Under the pieces are notes generated by a model. The model worked only from the letters and a program-made list of their open reading frames with translations. It had not been told where the DNA came from and did no database searches. From positions 2,111,501-2,175,500 of the forward strand of contig NZ_OY764902.1 in the NCBI RefSeq assembly GCF_963668665.1: a stretch of 64,000 nucleotides of DNA, read 5' to 3'. Source of the DNA: an uncultured Anaeromusa sp. (lineage in GTDB: Bacteria; Bacillota; Negativicutes; Anaeromusales; Anaeromusaceae). Shown here in pieces: positions 49,805 through 58,099 of this stretch. The translations under genes were made by a program, and so were the position numbers. Positions within the stretch are counted from its first letter, which is position 1, and each line of letters starts with the position of its first letter.

Positions 49805-50914
49805 ATGAAAAATTTGTTTTCTCCTTGTGTGATTGGTAAAATGGCGCTTAAAAATCGCTTTGTGCGTTCGGCGACGGAGGATTGGCTAGGCACGCCGGAT
49901 GGCCGGATTACGGCGGAAAAGATGGCCTTGTATGAGCAATTGGCAACTGGCGGCGTGGGTACAATTATTACGGGCCACGCCTATGTGGCGCATCCGCATG
50001 GACGGGTGGCGCAAAAGCAAAACGGCATATGGGATGATAAATATGTAGAGGGCTGGCGGGAGCTGGCACGGCTGGTTCATAAGCATGGGGCGCGCTTAGT
50101 GTTGCAACTGGCCCATGCGGGGCGGCAAACGGCGCCGGAAATTATTGAAGGGGAAATGCCGGTGGCGCCAAGCGATCTTTTTGATGAAACAGGAGCCCGG
50201 ACAGCGCGGGCGCTGACCGAGGTGGAATTGCAGCAATTGGCCCAGGATTATGCGGCGGCAGCGCGGCGAGCGAAGGAAGCTGGCTGCGACGGCGTGCAGC
50301 TCCATATGGCGCATGGCTATTTATTAGCGCAGTTTCTCTCGCCTTATACCAATCGCCGGGAGGATGAGTATGGCGGCTCCTGGGAAAAACGCGTTCGTTT
50401 TCCCTTAGAAGTAGTAGCAACTGTCCGTCAGGAGGTAGGCCCGGATTTTCCCCTTTGGATCAAGCTGAACAGCACAGATGGCTTGCCGGAAACTATGCAG
50501 CCCCAGCTGGCGCTGGCGGAGGTTGTGCAGTACGCTAAGCAATTTGCGGCAGCTTCTGTCGACGCCATTGAACTCAGCGGCGGCACGATCAAGGAAAACC
50601 GCCTGGTTATGGCCAAACCAGGCATTCGCACGGCTAAGGATGAAGCTTATTTTCAGGCGGCAGCGGAAGCGGTAAAGGCGGCGGTGGAAGTGCCGGTTAT
50701 TTTAGTGGGAGGCATGCGTTCGCGCGCGGTTATGCAAGAGGCGATCAATGAAGGCAAGGCCGACTTGGTTTCTATGAGCCGCGCTTTTATTTGCGAACCG
50801 GATTTGGTGAAACGCTTGGCGGCTGGACAGGAGAAGGCTTCTTGCGTATCTTGCAACGGCTGTTTCAATCCTCAAGGCATTCGTTGTATTTTGCCGGACA
50901 AAAATAAGGCTTGA
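49805..50914 (+). CDS. Old-yellow-enzyme family NADH:flavin oxidoreductase, single domain
   Basis: A 369-residue TIM-barrel flavoprotein. It begins LFSPCVIGKMALKNRFVRSA and has LQLAHAGRQT, HMAHGYLLAQFLSPYTNRR and the FMN phosphate region ILVGGMRSRA. Near the end CVSCNGCFNPQGIRC gives cysteines that could hold an iron-sulfur cluster, as in anaerobe enoate reductase relatives, but the second, NAD-binding half of those enzymes is absent. It would reduce activated alkenes or related compounds. The stop lies within the -35 of the next T-box promoter. Confidence 0.9.
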   Translation: MKNLFSPCVIGKMALKNRFVRSATEDWLGTPDGRITAEKMALYEQLATGGVGTIITGHAYVAHPHGRVAQKQNGIWDDKYVEGWRELARLVHKHGARLVLQLAHAGRQTAPEIIEGEMPVAPSDLFDETGARTARALTEVELQQLAQDYAAAARRAKEAGCDGVQLHMAHGYLLAQFLSPYTNRREDEYGGSWEKRVRFPLEVVATVRQEVGPDFPLWIKLNSTDGLPETMQPQLALAEVVQYAKQFAAASVDAIELSGGTIKENRLVMAKPGIRTAKDEAYFQAAAEAVKAAVEVPVILVGGMRSRAVMQEAINEGKADLVSMSRAFICEPDLVKRLAAGQEKASCVSCNGCFNPQGIRCILPDKNKA

Positions 50915-50939
50915 CAGAAAATTTGTAAACGAGTATAGT
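50911..50939 (+). promoter_or_regulatory. Promoter of the second BASS T-box
   Basis: TTGACA (50911-50916), 17-bp spacer, TATAGT (50934-50939), the same as before the Val-type leader. The -35 contains the stop codon of the preceding gene. Confidence 0.85.
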
Positions 50940-50944
50940 AATAA

Positions 50945-51275
50945 TCGTTACAAAGATATGTTTCTAAAAAAATAAATACAAAATAAATGTAACGAGGGAG
51001 AACGTTGGTCAATCAAAATCGTTTCAGAGAGCCGGTGGTTGGTGCGAATCGGCAGCGAGGATTGGGCAAAAATCACTCCTGAACAGCAACGCTGAAATGC
51101 AAAAAGTAAGCCGCGCCGGCCTCAGCTCCGCAAGGAGTGCAACCGTTATCTTGCTAGGGTTGTTAGACCTGATGAGATGCAGACGTATTGTCTGTAAAAA
51201 GGGTGGTACCGCAGGAGTTTAGCCTCTTGCCCCTTTCAGTCTTTGGACTTGAAGGGGGCAGGGGGCTTTTTTGTC
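50945..51275 (+). promoter_or_regulatory. T-box leader, Ile-type specifier (AUC)
   Basis: Stem I has CAGAGAGCCGGTGGTTGGTG. The codon ATC at 51072-51074 is followed by A and CTCC, which pairs with GGAG of the lower stem (Ile). The T-box motif AGGGTGGTACCGCA is at 51200-51213, and the terminator (GCCTCTTGCCCC.. with GGGGGCAGGGGGC, TTTTTT) is at 51219-51273. It is a close relative of the Val-type leader at 22705; the specifier is the key difference. Confidence 0.9.
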
Positions 51276-51396
51276 GTCCGGCGGCATGCGCAGCCGACGG
51301 ATGCATAGAATACATGTTTAGATATGTGGATTCCGGAAACAGATGTCAAAACGTGAAGAAATACTATTAATATTTTATTTGGGAGTGTGCATTTTT

Positions 51397-52368
51397 ATGA
51401 GGAAAGCATTGGAAAAAACAGCGGACTTTGTTTGTCGCTGGATGACATTATGGGTTATTTTGTTTTCGGCATTGGCTTTTTTTAATCCAGAACCCTTCAA
51501 GCCGATTGGTAAGTATATTTCTTATTTGCTGGGCGTTATTATGCTGGGCATGGGCTTGACCATGTCCTTGAAGGATTTTCGCCTGGTTTTTACGCGTCCC
51601 AAGGATGTATTCTACGGCGTCGTGCTGCGTTACTTGATTATGCCTGTAGTTGGCTTTCTGGTGGCGAAAGCCTTAGGCTTGCCAGCAGCTCTGGCGGCGG
51701 GCATGGTGCTCTTGGGCTCTTGCCCCAGCGGTACTGGCTCTAATGTCATGACTTATATCGCCAAAGGGGATACGGCGCTTTCCGTAACCGTTTCCAGCGT
51801 AAATACGGTCTTGGCGCCTTTTTTGACGCCGACTATTTTCTTGCTGTTGGCTGGAGCCATGATTCCCATTGATACGGAAGCGCTGCTCTGGGATATTGTG
51901 AAAATGGTGCTGATTCCGGTAACGGCCGGCGTATTGCTGCATATGGCGGCGCCCAAGCAAGTGGAAAAAATCAGCAAAATTGTGCCTGTGCTTTCGGTGG
52001 TCTGCATTATTACCATTCTTTCGTCGGTGGTGGCTCTGAACGCCGCGAAAATGGCGACTATGGCCTTGATCCTCTGTGTAGCGGTGGTGCTGCATAATGG
52101 CTTAGGCTTGCTGCTGGGCTATGGTTCGGCGCGGTCTTTGGGCATGCCGGAGGAAAAATCCCGGGCCGTATCTTTTGAGATCGGCATGGAAAACTCCGGT
52201 TTGACTGTCGCGTTGGCCTTGGCGCACTTGGATCCCCTGGCGGCCTTGCCTGCGGCGATCTGCAGCATTTGGCAGTTTATTAGCGGCAGCCTATTGGCAG
52301 GGTATTGGGCCCATAAGTCGGAGCAAATGGAAGTGCCGGAAGAAGCGGAAACGGCTGTCGCAAAATAG
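51397..52368 (+). CDS. BASS-family carrier under Ile-type T-box
   Basis: A 323-residue paralog of the carrier at 23070, with the same layout: PSGTGSNVMTYIAKGDTALS and FEIGMENSGLTVALALAHLD. The start at 51397 aligns with the paralog; an in-frame ATG at 51343 would add an 18-residue extension. By BASS-family precedent, a branched-chain 2-oxo acid such as 3-methyl-2-oxopentanoate is the leading candidate substrate, because the leader responds to tRNA-Ile. This is inference, and isoleucine itself is not excluded. Confidence 0.93.
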   Translation: MRKALEKTADFVCRWMTLWVILFSALAFFNPEPFKPIGKYISYLLGVIMLGMGLTMSLKDFRLVFTRPKDVFYGVVLRYLIMPVVGFLVAKALGLPAALAAGMVLLGSCPSGTGSNVMTYIAKGDTALSVTVSSVNTVLAPFLTPTIFLLLAGAMIPIDTEALLWDIVKMVLIPVTAGVLLHMAAPKQVEKISKIVPVLSVVCIITILSSVVALNAAKMATMALILCVAVVLHNGLGLLLGYGSARSLGMPEEKSRAVSFEIGMENSGLTVALALAHLDPLAALPAAICSIWQFISGSLLAGYWAHKSEQMEVPEEAETAVAK

Positions 52369-52443
52369 AGAAAAGGGCCGATTTGTTGAAAAGAAACCGA
52401 GAATGCTATATAATACAATCAATCTTGTACATTTAACATGAAG

Positions 52444-52480
52444 GAGGTTGTTCCTGGCAAAGGAGCAGCCTCTTATTCTA
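52444..52480 (+). terminator. Hairpin after the second BASS gene
   Basis: GAGGTTGTTCC and GGAGCAGCCTC pair along 11 positions with two G-U pairs, followed by a weak TTATTCT tail. Confidence 0.6.
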
Positions 52481-52553
52481 TATTCTAGAATTTTTAATTT
52501 CGTGATTTTCGCGCTTTTCGCGGTTGGATAATAAATTGTAGGGACTATGATAA

Positions 52554-52967
52554 CGAACCGCGAAATACACGAAAGACGCGAAAGGGATTTTCAAAGGGTA
52601 AGAACTTCTGTATAAACGGCGGCATAACTGTATTTGAGACAAGATTTCCGCGCGCCTCGCAAAAAGCAGGAGTCGACGGCAGTTCCGCGAACTCGCTGTC
52701 GCTCAGACATACGGAACTTTTCTCCGTCGTCTCCTGCTTTTGCGTCCTGCGGACCGTCTTGCTCCAACAAAAGTCTCAAATACAGTCACGACCGCCGCAG
52801 CCTCAGTCGTTCCCGTGCTATTAAATGCCAGCAGACGTCGGTTGCCATGCCGTCCTTAGATTTTCAGAGGAGACCGGATGCCCTGCCGTCCATGGCGCAT
52901 CCGGCATTAGCTACATCACGTACCGTCAGGCGCGTCCAGCGCCGTCGCCGGTTCTCCTGTTCGAATC
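52554..52967 (+). repeat. Dispersed intergenic repeat, copy 3 plus tail module
   Basis: Left end CGAACCGCGAAATACACGAA; outer arms ATTTGAGAC/GTCTCAAAT; core hairpin GCAAAAAGCAGGAGTCGACG with the matching right arm near 52724-52744; then the tail module also seen after copy 2. About 40 bp before it (52495-52523) lies an inverted relative of the left-end motif (TTTCGTGATTTTCGCGCTTT). Confidence 0.85.
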
Positions 52968-53002
52968 TTATTTTTCGCCTTAGCGCAGTTAGGAGACAAA
53001 CA

Positions 53003-53803
53003 ATGAAAAAATTGGTATTGGTAAAAGGCGGCGGCGATTTGGCCAGCGGCATCGCCCACCGGTTGTTTCGATGCGGTTTTGCCGTAGTGATCAGCGAGTT
53101 GCCCCAGCCTACTGTCATTCGGCGGACGGTGGCTTTTGCGCAGGCTATATATGAAGGACGCTGCGCGGTAGAGGGTGTCGAAGCTGTTTTGAGCAGCGCT
53201 GCGGAGGCGACGGCGGTAGCTGCAAGAGGCATTATTCCAGTGGTAGTCGATGAGGAAGGGACATTGTGGCGTACCTTGCGCCCTTGGGCGTTGGTGGATG
53301 CGACCTTGGCAAAACGAAATACCGGTACCTATAAAGAGCAGGCGGAACTTGTCATCGGCGTAGGTCCAGGGTTCACTGCACAGCAGGATGTGCATGCCGT
53401 GGTCGAAACCAATCGCGGTCATGATTTGGGCAGAGTTATCATGGGGGGCGCGGCCGCTCCCAATACAGGGGTCCCGGGCGCTATCAGCGGCTATACGCAA
53501 GAACGGGTGCTGCGCGCGCCTGCGGCGGGACTGTTTCGCTGCGTACGGGCGATTGGCGATACGGTGTGTGTAGGGGAAGAAGTAGCCTATGCGGGGGAAG
53601 CGCCGGTGCGTACTCAAATTGCAGGAGTGTTGCGCGGCTTGCTGCGTGAGGGGCTGCAGGTAGACGCCGGCATGAAGGTAGCGGATGTCGATCCGCGCTG
53701 TCGTCGGGAACATTGTTTCAGCATTTCCGACAAAGCTCGCGCTGTGGGCGGCGGCGTAGTGGAAGCACTGCTGTATTTGGGGAAAAACGATGCGGCAGTA
53801 TGA
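53003..53803 (+). CDS. yqeB: YqeB-type selenium-dependent molybdenum hydroxylase accessory protein
   Basis: A 266-residue protein of the EF2563/YqeB family. VLVKGGGDLASGIAHRLFRC is the glycine-rich N-terminal strand-loop, and GVPGAISGYTQERVLRAPA follows. The family occurs with selenium-dependent molybdenum hydroxylases (xanthine, purine or nicotinate type). The two xdhC-like genes follow directly (14-base overlap). No hydrolase subunit is in the window, so the enzyme being matured lies elsewhere. Confidence 0.9.
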   Translation: MKKLVLVKGGGDLASGIAHRLFRCGFAVVISELPQPTVIRRTVAFAQAIYEGRCAVEGVEAVLSSAAEATAVAARGIIPVVVDEEGTLWRTLRPWALVDATLAKRNTGTYKEQAELVIGVGPGFTAQQDVHAVVETNRGHDLGRVIMGGAAAPNTGVPGAISGYTQERVLRAPAAGLFRCVRAIGDTVCVGEEVAYAGEAPVRTQIAGVLRGLLREGLQVDAGMKVADVDPRCRREHCFSISDKARAVGGGVVEALLYLGKNDAAV

Positions 53804-54590
53804 AGTCTTGGCCCAAGCGGCGCAAACCGGCGAGATCCTTGACGTGCTAACCTTGGTGGCTTGTCCGGAACCCCAGGCTGTAGGGCAAATGCTGTTGCTG
53901 CATCAAGACGGCCGGCAAGACGGAGTTCTTTGGGACCAAGACTTTACGAAAAAAGCAGCGGCACATATAGGAGAACGCAACTGGCGGGGGTCGGAATTGT
54001 TGCGCTTGGAGCATGCAGGCGGTTGCGGTCAGGTTTTTTGGGATCGCTTGCTGCCGGCTCGCAAGGCGATTATTTTCGGAGCCGGTCATATCAGCCGCGC
54101 TTTGGCGCAGATGCTGAGCCTCTTGGAGTTTGAGCTGATTGTGGTTGATGATCGGTCGGAGTTTGCAACGGCGGCCTGGTTCCCTGAAGGAACGGAACTG
54201 GTGTGTCAGGATTTTGCCAAGGCGACATTGCAGCTGGCGAGGCGTATTGATGCGCAAACCGCTGTCGTGCTGGCTACGCGCGGGCACCAGCATGATCTTT
54301 TGTGTTTGCGGCTTTTGCAGGGAACGACGCCCGCCTATATGGGCATGCTGGGCAGCCGGCGTCGTGTGGCGGCTCTCTTTCGGCAGTTGGCGGACGAAGA
54401 TGTGCCAGAGGCTTGGCTGGCAAGGATTTATGCGCCAATCGGCTTGGATTTGGGTGCGCAGACGCCTGGGGAAATCGCACTTAGCATTGCGGCGGAAATT
54501 CTTGGGGTTTTGCAAAAGAAAAGCGCTCAGCCGCTGCGCTTAGCACGGGAGGGGTGGCATGGACGCGACGTTGCTGAAAAACATTTGTGA
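53790..54590 (+). CDS. XdhC-family protein, C-terminal Rossmann type
   Basis: A 266-residue protein whose second half is the XdhC C-terminal Rossmann domain: ARKAIIFGAGHISRALAQML, then VVDDRSEFA and GMLGSRRRVAALFRQL. Domains of this type handle molybdenum cofactor for insertion into xanthine-dehydrogenase-like enzymes. The N-terminal XdhC/CoxI domain is in a separate, overlapping gene at 54559. It overlaps yqeB at its start. The N-terminal region, residues 1-85, is divergent. Confidence 0.88.
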   Translation: MRQYEVLAQAAQTGEILDVLTLVACPEPQAVGQMLLLHQDGRQDGVLWDQDFTKKAAAHIGERNWRGSELLRLEHAGGCGQVFWDRLLPARKAIIFGAGHISRALAQMLSLLEFELIVVDDRSEFATAAWFPEGTELVCQDFAKATLQLARRIDAQTAVVLATRGHQHDLLCLRLLQGTTPAYMGMLGSRRRVAALFRQLADEDVPEAWLARIYAPIGLDLGAQTPGEIALSIAAEILGVLQKKSAQPLRLAREGWHGRDVAEKHL

Positions 54591-54870
54591 GTGTCAAAAA
54601 ACGGGACAAGCGGTCGCTTTGGTGACGATTATTGAAACTAAAGGCTCGACGCCTCGCAAGGCGGGCAGTCAGATGCTGGTGCTGCCCAATGGCGCCGTAC
54701 AAGGAACCATTGGTGGCGGTTGCGCTGAAGCCGAGGCGAAACAGCAGGCGCTTTTAGCGCTGCAGACCGGAAAGTCGCATGTATACACGATAGAAATGCT
54801 GAATGCCGTGGCGGCTGACGAAGGCATGGTATGCGGCGGAACAATGACTTTATTTTTGCAGGCGCTTTGA
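54559..54870 (+). CDS. XdhC/CoxI N-terminal-domain protein
   Basis: A 103-residue protein holding only the XdhC_CoxI domain: ALVTIIETKGSTPRKAGSQM and GAVQGTIGGGCAEAEAKQQA. A usual XdhC has this domain fused before the Rossmann domain; here the two are separate, overlapping genes in reversed order. It completes a split XdhC. An accessory role in molybdenum cofactor maturation is inferred. Confidence 0.88.
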   Translation: MDATLLKNICECQKTGQAVALVTIIETKGSTPRKAGSQMLVLPNGAVQGTIGGGCAEAEAKQQALLALQTGKSHVYTIEMLNAVAADEGMVCGGTMTLFLQAL

Positions 54871-54922
54871 GGTTTAGTGCCAGGAGCATGGATGAAACTT
54901 GCTCGGCGGAAAGGCGGTAACC

Positions 54923-55786
54923 ATGGACTTGCGCTTGTTGCGCACATTTCAGGCGGTAGCGGAGTTGGAAAACATTACGCAGGCGGCGGAACGCCTTAAT
55001 TTTACGCAGCCCACAGTGACGGCGCAGATACGGCAACTGGAGGAGCATTTTGGCGTGCGCCTTTTCGAACGCTTGGGCAAGCGTCTATACATTACTGAAG
55101 CAGGGCGGTTTTTAGCTTGTCAAAGCGCAAATTTGCTTGTTCTTTACGAGAAGCTGGCAGGGCAAATGCAGGACTTTACGGGGCGGCCGGAAGAAGTACG
55201 TTTGGGAATCTCCTCGCCTTTGATGAATTATCATTTGTCGTCCGTAGTGCGCCATTTTAGACGAGAGAAAGCTAAATTGTCCTTGCAGGTTGATTTATGC
55301 CTTTCCGGGACAGATGTGGTAAACGGCCTCTTGAATAATCGCTTTGATGTAGGTTTGCTCCATGAAAAACCAGTGTCTTCTTCGTTAAGCCTATTTTTTT
55401 GGAGACAAGAAACCATGCGTTGGGTGGGCTGCCCGGAAATGGTTTCTTTGTGCCAGGGAAAACCACTTGTGGAATGGCCTTATCTATCGTTTCGCCTGGG
55501 AACAATTATGCGCGAAAAATCCAAGGGCGTCATGCGGGAACAGGAGCCGGAAGCCTTAGCCGAGTATAGCGACTCTGAAGGTGTGAAGCGAGCGGTTTTA
55601 GATGGCTTGGGTGTTGCGTTCCTGCCGGAACGTCTGGTACAGACGGATGTTGCGGCTGGGCTCCTAATGATATTGCCCGATGCGCCGGAGGGACAATTGG
55701 AATTATGGGCAGCAGTGCATCGCGACAAGGAACCGACACCGGGACGGAAAGAACTTTTTGCCGCTCTAGGCATTGAGATAAAATAA
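54923..55786 (+). CDS. LysR-family transcriptional regulator
   Basis: A 287-residue LysR protein from the ATG at 54923 (AAGGCGG upstream). The HTH is at residues about 2-60 (MDLRLLRTFQAVAELENITQ, then FTQPTVTAQIRQLEEHFGVR), with the co-inducer domain from about 90. It lies between the xdhC genes and the aminotransferase operon, on the same strand as both, so it could regulate either. A terminator right after it separates it from the aminotransferase operon. Confidence 0.92.
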   Translation: MDLRLLRTFQAVAELENITQAAERLNFTQPTVTAQIRQLEEHFGVRLFERLGKRLYITEAGRFLACQSANLLVLYEKLAGQMQDFTGRPEEVRLGISSPLMNYHLSSVVRHFRREKAKLSLQVDLCLSGTDVVNGLLNNRFDVGLLHEKPVSSSLSLFFWRQETMRWVGCPEMVSLCQGKPLVEWPYLSFRLGTIMREKSKGVMREQEPEALAEYSDSEGVKRAVLDGLGVAFLPERLVQTDVAAGLLMILPDAPEGQLELWAAVHRDKEPTPGRKELFAALGIEIK

Positions 55787-55804
55787 TCATGCAAACTCTC
55801 AGGG

Positions 55805-55832
55805 GACCTGCTGTTGGTAGCAGGTCTTTTCT
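55805..55832 (+). terminator. Terminator after the LysR gene
   Basis: GACCTGCT-GTTGGT-AGCAGGTC followed by TTTTCTT. The region up to the next start at 55936 should contain the promoter of the aminotransferase operon, but no clear hexamers were picked. Confidence 0.85.
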
Positions 55833-55935
55833 TATATTGTTTTTTTCTATGATGCTTATCGGCATTGTCAATTTCTCAAGGTCTGCGGCAGCGCCTATGA
55901 TAACTACAAAGCGACAAATGCTGGAGGAATGCGAA

Positions 55936-57276
55936 ATGGATCATGTGTTTTATCGTAATGTAAGAAAGAATTATACCGAGGTGGAGCGCGGCGAAGGTAT
56001 TTATTTGTATGACAAACAAGGGAAACGCTATATTGACGCTTGTTCCGGTGCGGCGGTGAGCAATTTGGGACACGCGCATCCTCGTATTGTCAAGGCGATG
56101 CACGAACAAGCGCAAAAAGTGGCGTTCAGTCATTTGTCCCGCTGGACATCCGATCCGATTCGGGAGCTGTCGAATCGAGTGGCTCAATTGGCGCCGGGAA
56201 GTCTCAGTCGTTTGTATTTGGTTTCTGGCGGCTCGGAAGCTACGGAGGCGGCGTTGAAAATGGCCAGACAGTATTACCTGGAGCGGGATGGGAAAAGCAG
56301 CAAGTATCGGGTGATTTCCCGCTGGAAAAGCTTTCATGGCAATACCATTGGCTCCCTTTCTATGACCGGAGATAAACGGCGAAAAAAATACACCCCCTTG
56401 TTGCTCGACTTTCCTCATATTGCGCCAGCCTATTGCTATCGCTGTCCGTTTGGCAAGGAGCAGGCTACTTGCGGCGTGGAATGCGCTTATGATTTGGAAC
56501 GTGTTATCAAAATGGAAGGAGCGGACAGCATTGCCGCCTTTATTGCGGAAACCGTGGGCGGCGCAGCTTGCGGCGCGTTGGTGCCGCATCCGGACTATTT
56601 CCGCATTATCCGGGAAATCTGCGATAAATATGACATTTTGTTTATTGCTGATGAAGTTATGGCTGGCTTTGGCCGTACAGGCACACTGTTTAGCATTGAC
56701 GCCTGGGGAGTAGTGCCGGACATGGTTTGCGTGGCCAAAGGCATGAGCGCCGGTTATTCGCCGCTTGGCGGCGTAGTGGCCAAGGAAGAAATTTATCAGA
56801 CCTTCTGTCAAGGCAGCGGTGTTTTTGTGCATGGTCATACCTATGGCGGCAATCCGCTGTCTGCGGCGGTGGCTAATGAAGTCGTGCAGGTGTTGGTTGA
56901 GGAAGACTTGGCCGGTAATGCTGCAGTTGTCGGTGAATATTTGCTGTTGAAGCTGCAGCAAGCGTTGCATAAATACTGGTTTGTAGGCGATGTGCGCGGC
57001 AAGGGACTGATGCTTGGAGTTGAATTAGTGCAGGATAAAGCGACGAAAGAGCCTTTTCCAGCGGCCATGGGCTTGGCGGAAAAATTAACAAACTTATTGA
57101 TGGAGCAAGGGGTTATTGTTTATCCGGGTACTGGCGGCGCCGACGGAGAAAACGGCGACCATTTCTTGCTTGCGCCGCCTTTGATCCTGATGAAAGAGCA
57201 AGCCGATGAATTGCTGGAAGGCTTAGAAAAAGGTTTTGTCGTTTTTGCAGCCCAATTGGAACAGGGAGGTCGCTGA
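55936..57276 (+). CDS. Class III aminotransferase, probably for a beta-amino acid
   Basis: A 446-residue fold-type I transaminase. The start is the ATG at 55936 with GGAGG upstream; a longer frame from 55789 runs back over the LysR terminator. Lys268 in CVAKGMSAGYSPLGG holds PLP, and the aspartate loop IADEVMAGFGRTG is intact. Class III enzymes take omega- or beta-amino groups. In this operon it is followed by a beta-keto-acid cleavage enzyme, so conversion of a beta-amino acid to a beta-keto acid is inferred. Confidence 0.9.
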   Translation: MDHVFYRNVRKNYTEVERGEGIYLYDKQGKRYIDACSGAAVSNLGHAHPRIVKAMHEQAQKVAFSHLSRWTSDPIRELSNRVAQLAPGSLSRLYLVSGGSEATEAALKMARQYYLERDGKSSKYRVISRWKSFHGNTIGSLSMTGDKRRKKYTPLLLDFPHIAPAYCYRCPFGKEQATCGVECAYDLERVIKMEGADSIAAFIAETVGGAACGALVPHPDYFRIIREICDKYDILFIADEVMAGFGRTGTLFSIDAWGVVPDMVCVAKGMSAGYSPLGGVVAKEEIYQTFCQGSGVFVHGHTYGGNPLSAAVANEVVQVLVEEDLAGNAAVVGEYLLLKLQQALHKYWFVGDVRGKGLMLGVELVQDKATKEPFPAAMGLAEKLTNLLMEQGVIVYPGTGGADGENGDHFLLAPPLILMKEQADELLEGLEKGFVVFAAQLEQGGR

Positions 57277-57277
57277 A

Positions 57278-58099
57278 ATGGAAAAGCTGATTATTACCAT
57301 AGCCCCTACCGGCAATGTGCCGACTAAGGAAATGACGCCCCATGTGCCGGTAACAGCGGCGGAAATAGTGGCTGATGTAGAAGCGTGCTTTGCCGCCGGC
57401 GCGGCAGTAGCTCATTTGCACGCGCGGGATGAGGCTGGTGCGCCGACGCACCGAGTGGAGGTATTTCAAAAGATCGTGGCGGCCTTGGATGCTTCCGGCT
57501 GTCCGATTGTTCGCCAGCTTTCTACAGGCGCCAGAGCGGCCCGTACAGGAGAAGAGCGGGCGGAGGTGCTTACTCTTACGGCGGATTCGGCCAGTTTGGC
57601 GACGGGGTCTTCCAATTTTCCCCGGAGCGCCAATGTGAACGAGCCAGCGTTGATTGAACATTTAGCCAAGGCAATGCTACAGAAAGGTATCAAACCGGAG
57701 TGCGAAGTCTTTGACGCCGCCATGGTGCCCAATGCAGTTTCTTTAGCGAAGGCAGGTCTTTTGCAAGAGCCGTTGGTGTTTAACCTGGTCTTGGGCGTGA
57801 AAGGAGCTTTGCCGGCTACCGCTCGCAATCTACTCTTTTTGGTTGAATCGCTGCCGCCTGGTGCGGTCTGGAGCGTCGCGGTAGTTGGTCCGCAGCATGT
57901 GCCGCTTTCGATGATGGCAATGGCTTTAGGCGGTCATGTTCGGGTTGGGGTGGAAGATAATATTTACTATGAGAAAGGCGTACTGGCCACTAATGCCATG
58001 TTAGTCAAGCGGATTTCCTCGCTGTCCAGCGCTATGGGGAGAGACTTGGCGACTCCGGCGGATGTGCGCCGTATATGGGGCGTGGAGGGAGGACTATGA
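57278..58099 (+). CDS. BKACE-family beta-keto acid cleavage enzyme
   Basis: A 273-residue DUF849/BKACE protein. His46 and His48 in AHLHARD and Glu226 in VGVEDNIYY are the zinc ligands of the family. The reaction is beta-keto acid plus acetyl-CoA to acetoacetate plus a CoA ester. The residue that recognises the amino group in lysine-fermentation Kce (Glu14, in TGAE) is Val14 here (TGNV), which argues against 3-keto-5-aminohexanoate as substrate. The ATG at 57278 is one base after the aminotransferase stop. Confidence 0.9.
   Translation: MEKLIITIAPTGNVPTKEMTPHVPVTAAEIVADVEACFAAGAAVAHLHARDEAGAPTHRVEVFQKIVAALDASGCPIVRQLSTGARAARTGEERAEVLTLTADSASLATGSSNFPRSANVNEPALIEHLAKAMLQKGIKPECEVFDAAMVPNAVSLAKAGLLQEPLVFNLVLGVKGALPATARNLLFLVESLPPGAVWSVAVVGPQHVPLSMMAMALGGHVRVGVEDNIYYEKGVLATNAMLVKRISSLSSAMGRDLATPADVRRIWGVEGGL

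Noticed and set aside
52634..53002. N-terminal extension of the YqeB frame into repeat copy 3
   Set aside because: The extension translates the repeat, while the ATG at 53003 has a proper AGGAGA site and the family start MKKLVLVKGGGD.
55876..56970. 364-codon open frame on the minus strand inside the aminotransferase
   Set aside because: Shadow of a conserved PLP enzyme; no recognisable domain or ribosome site.
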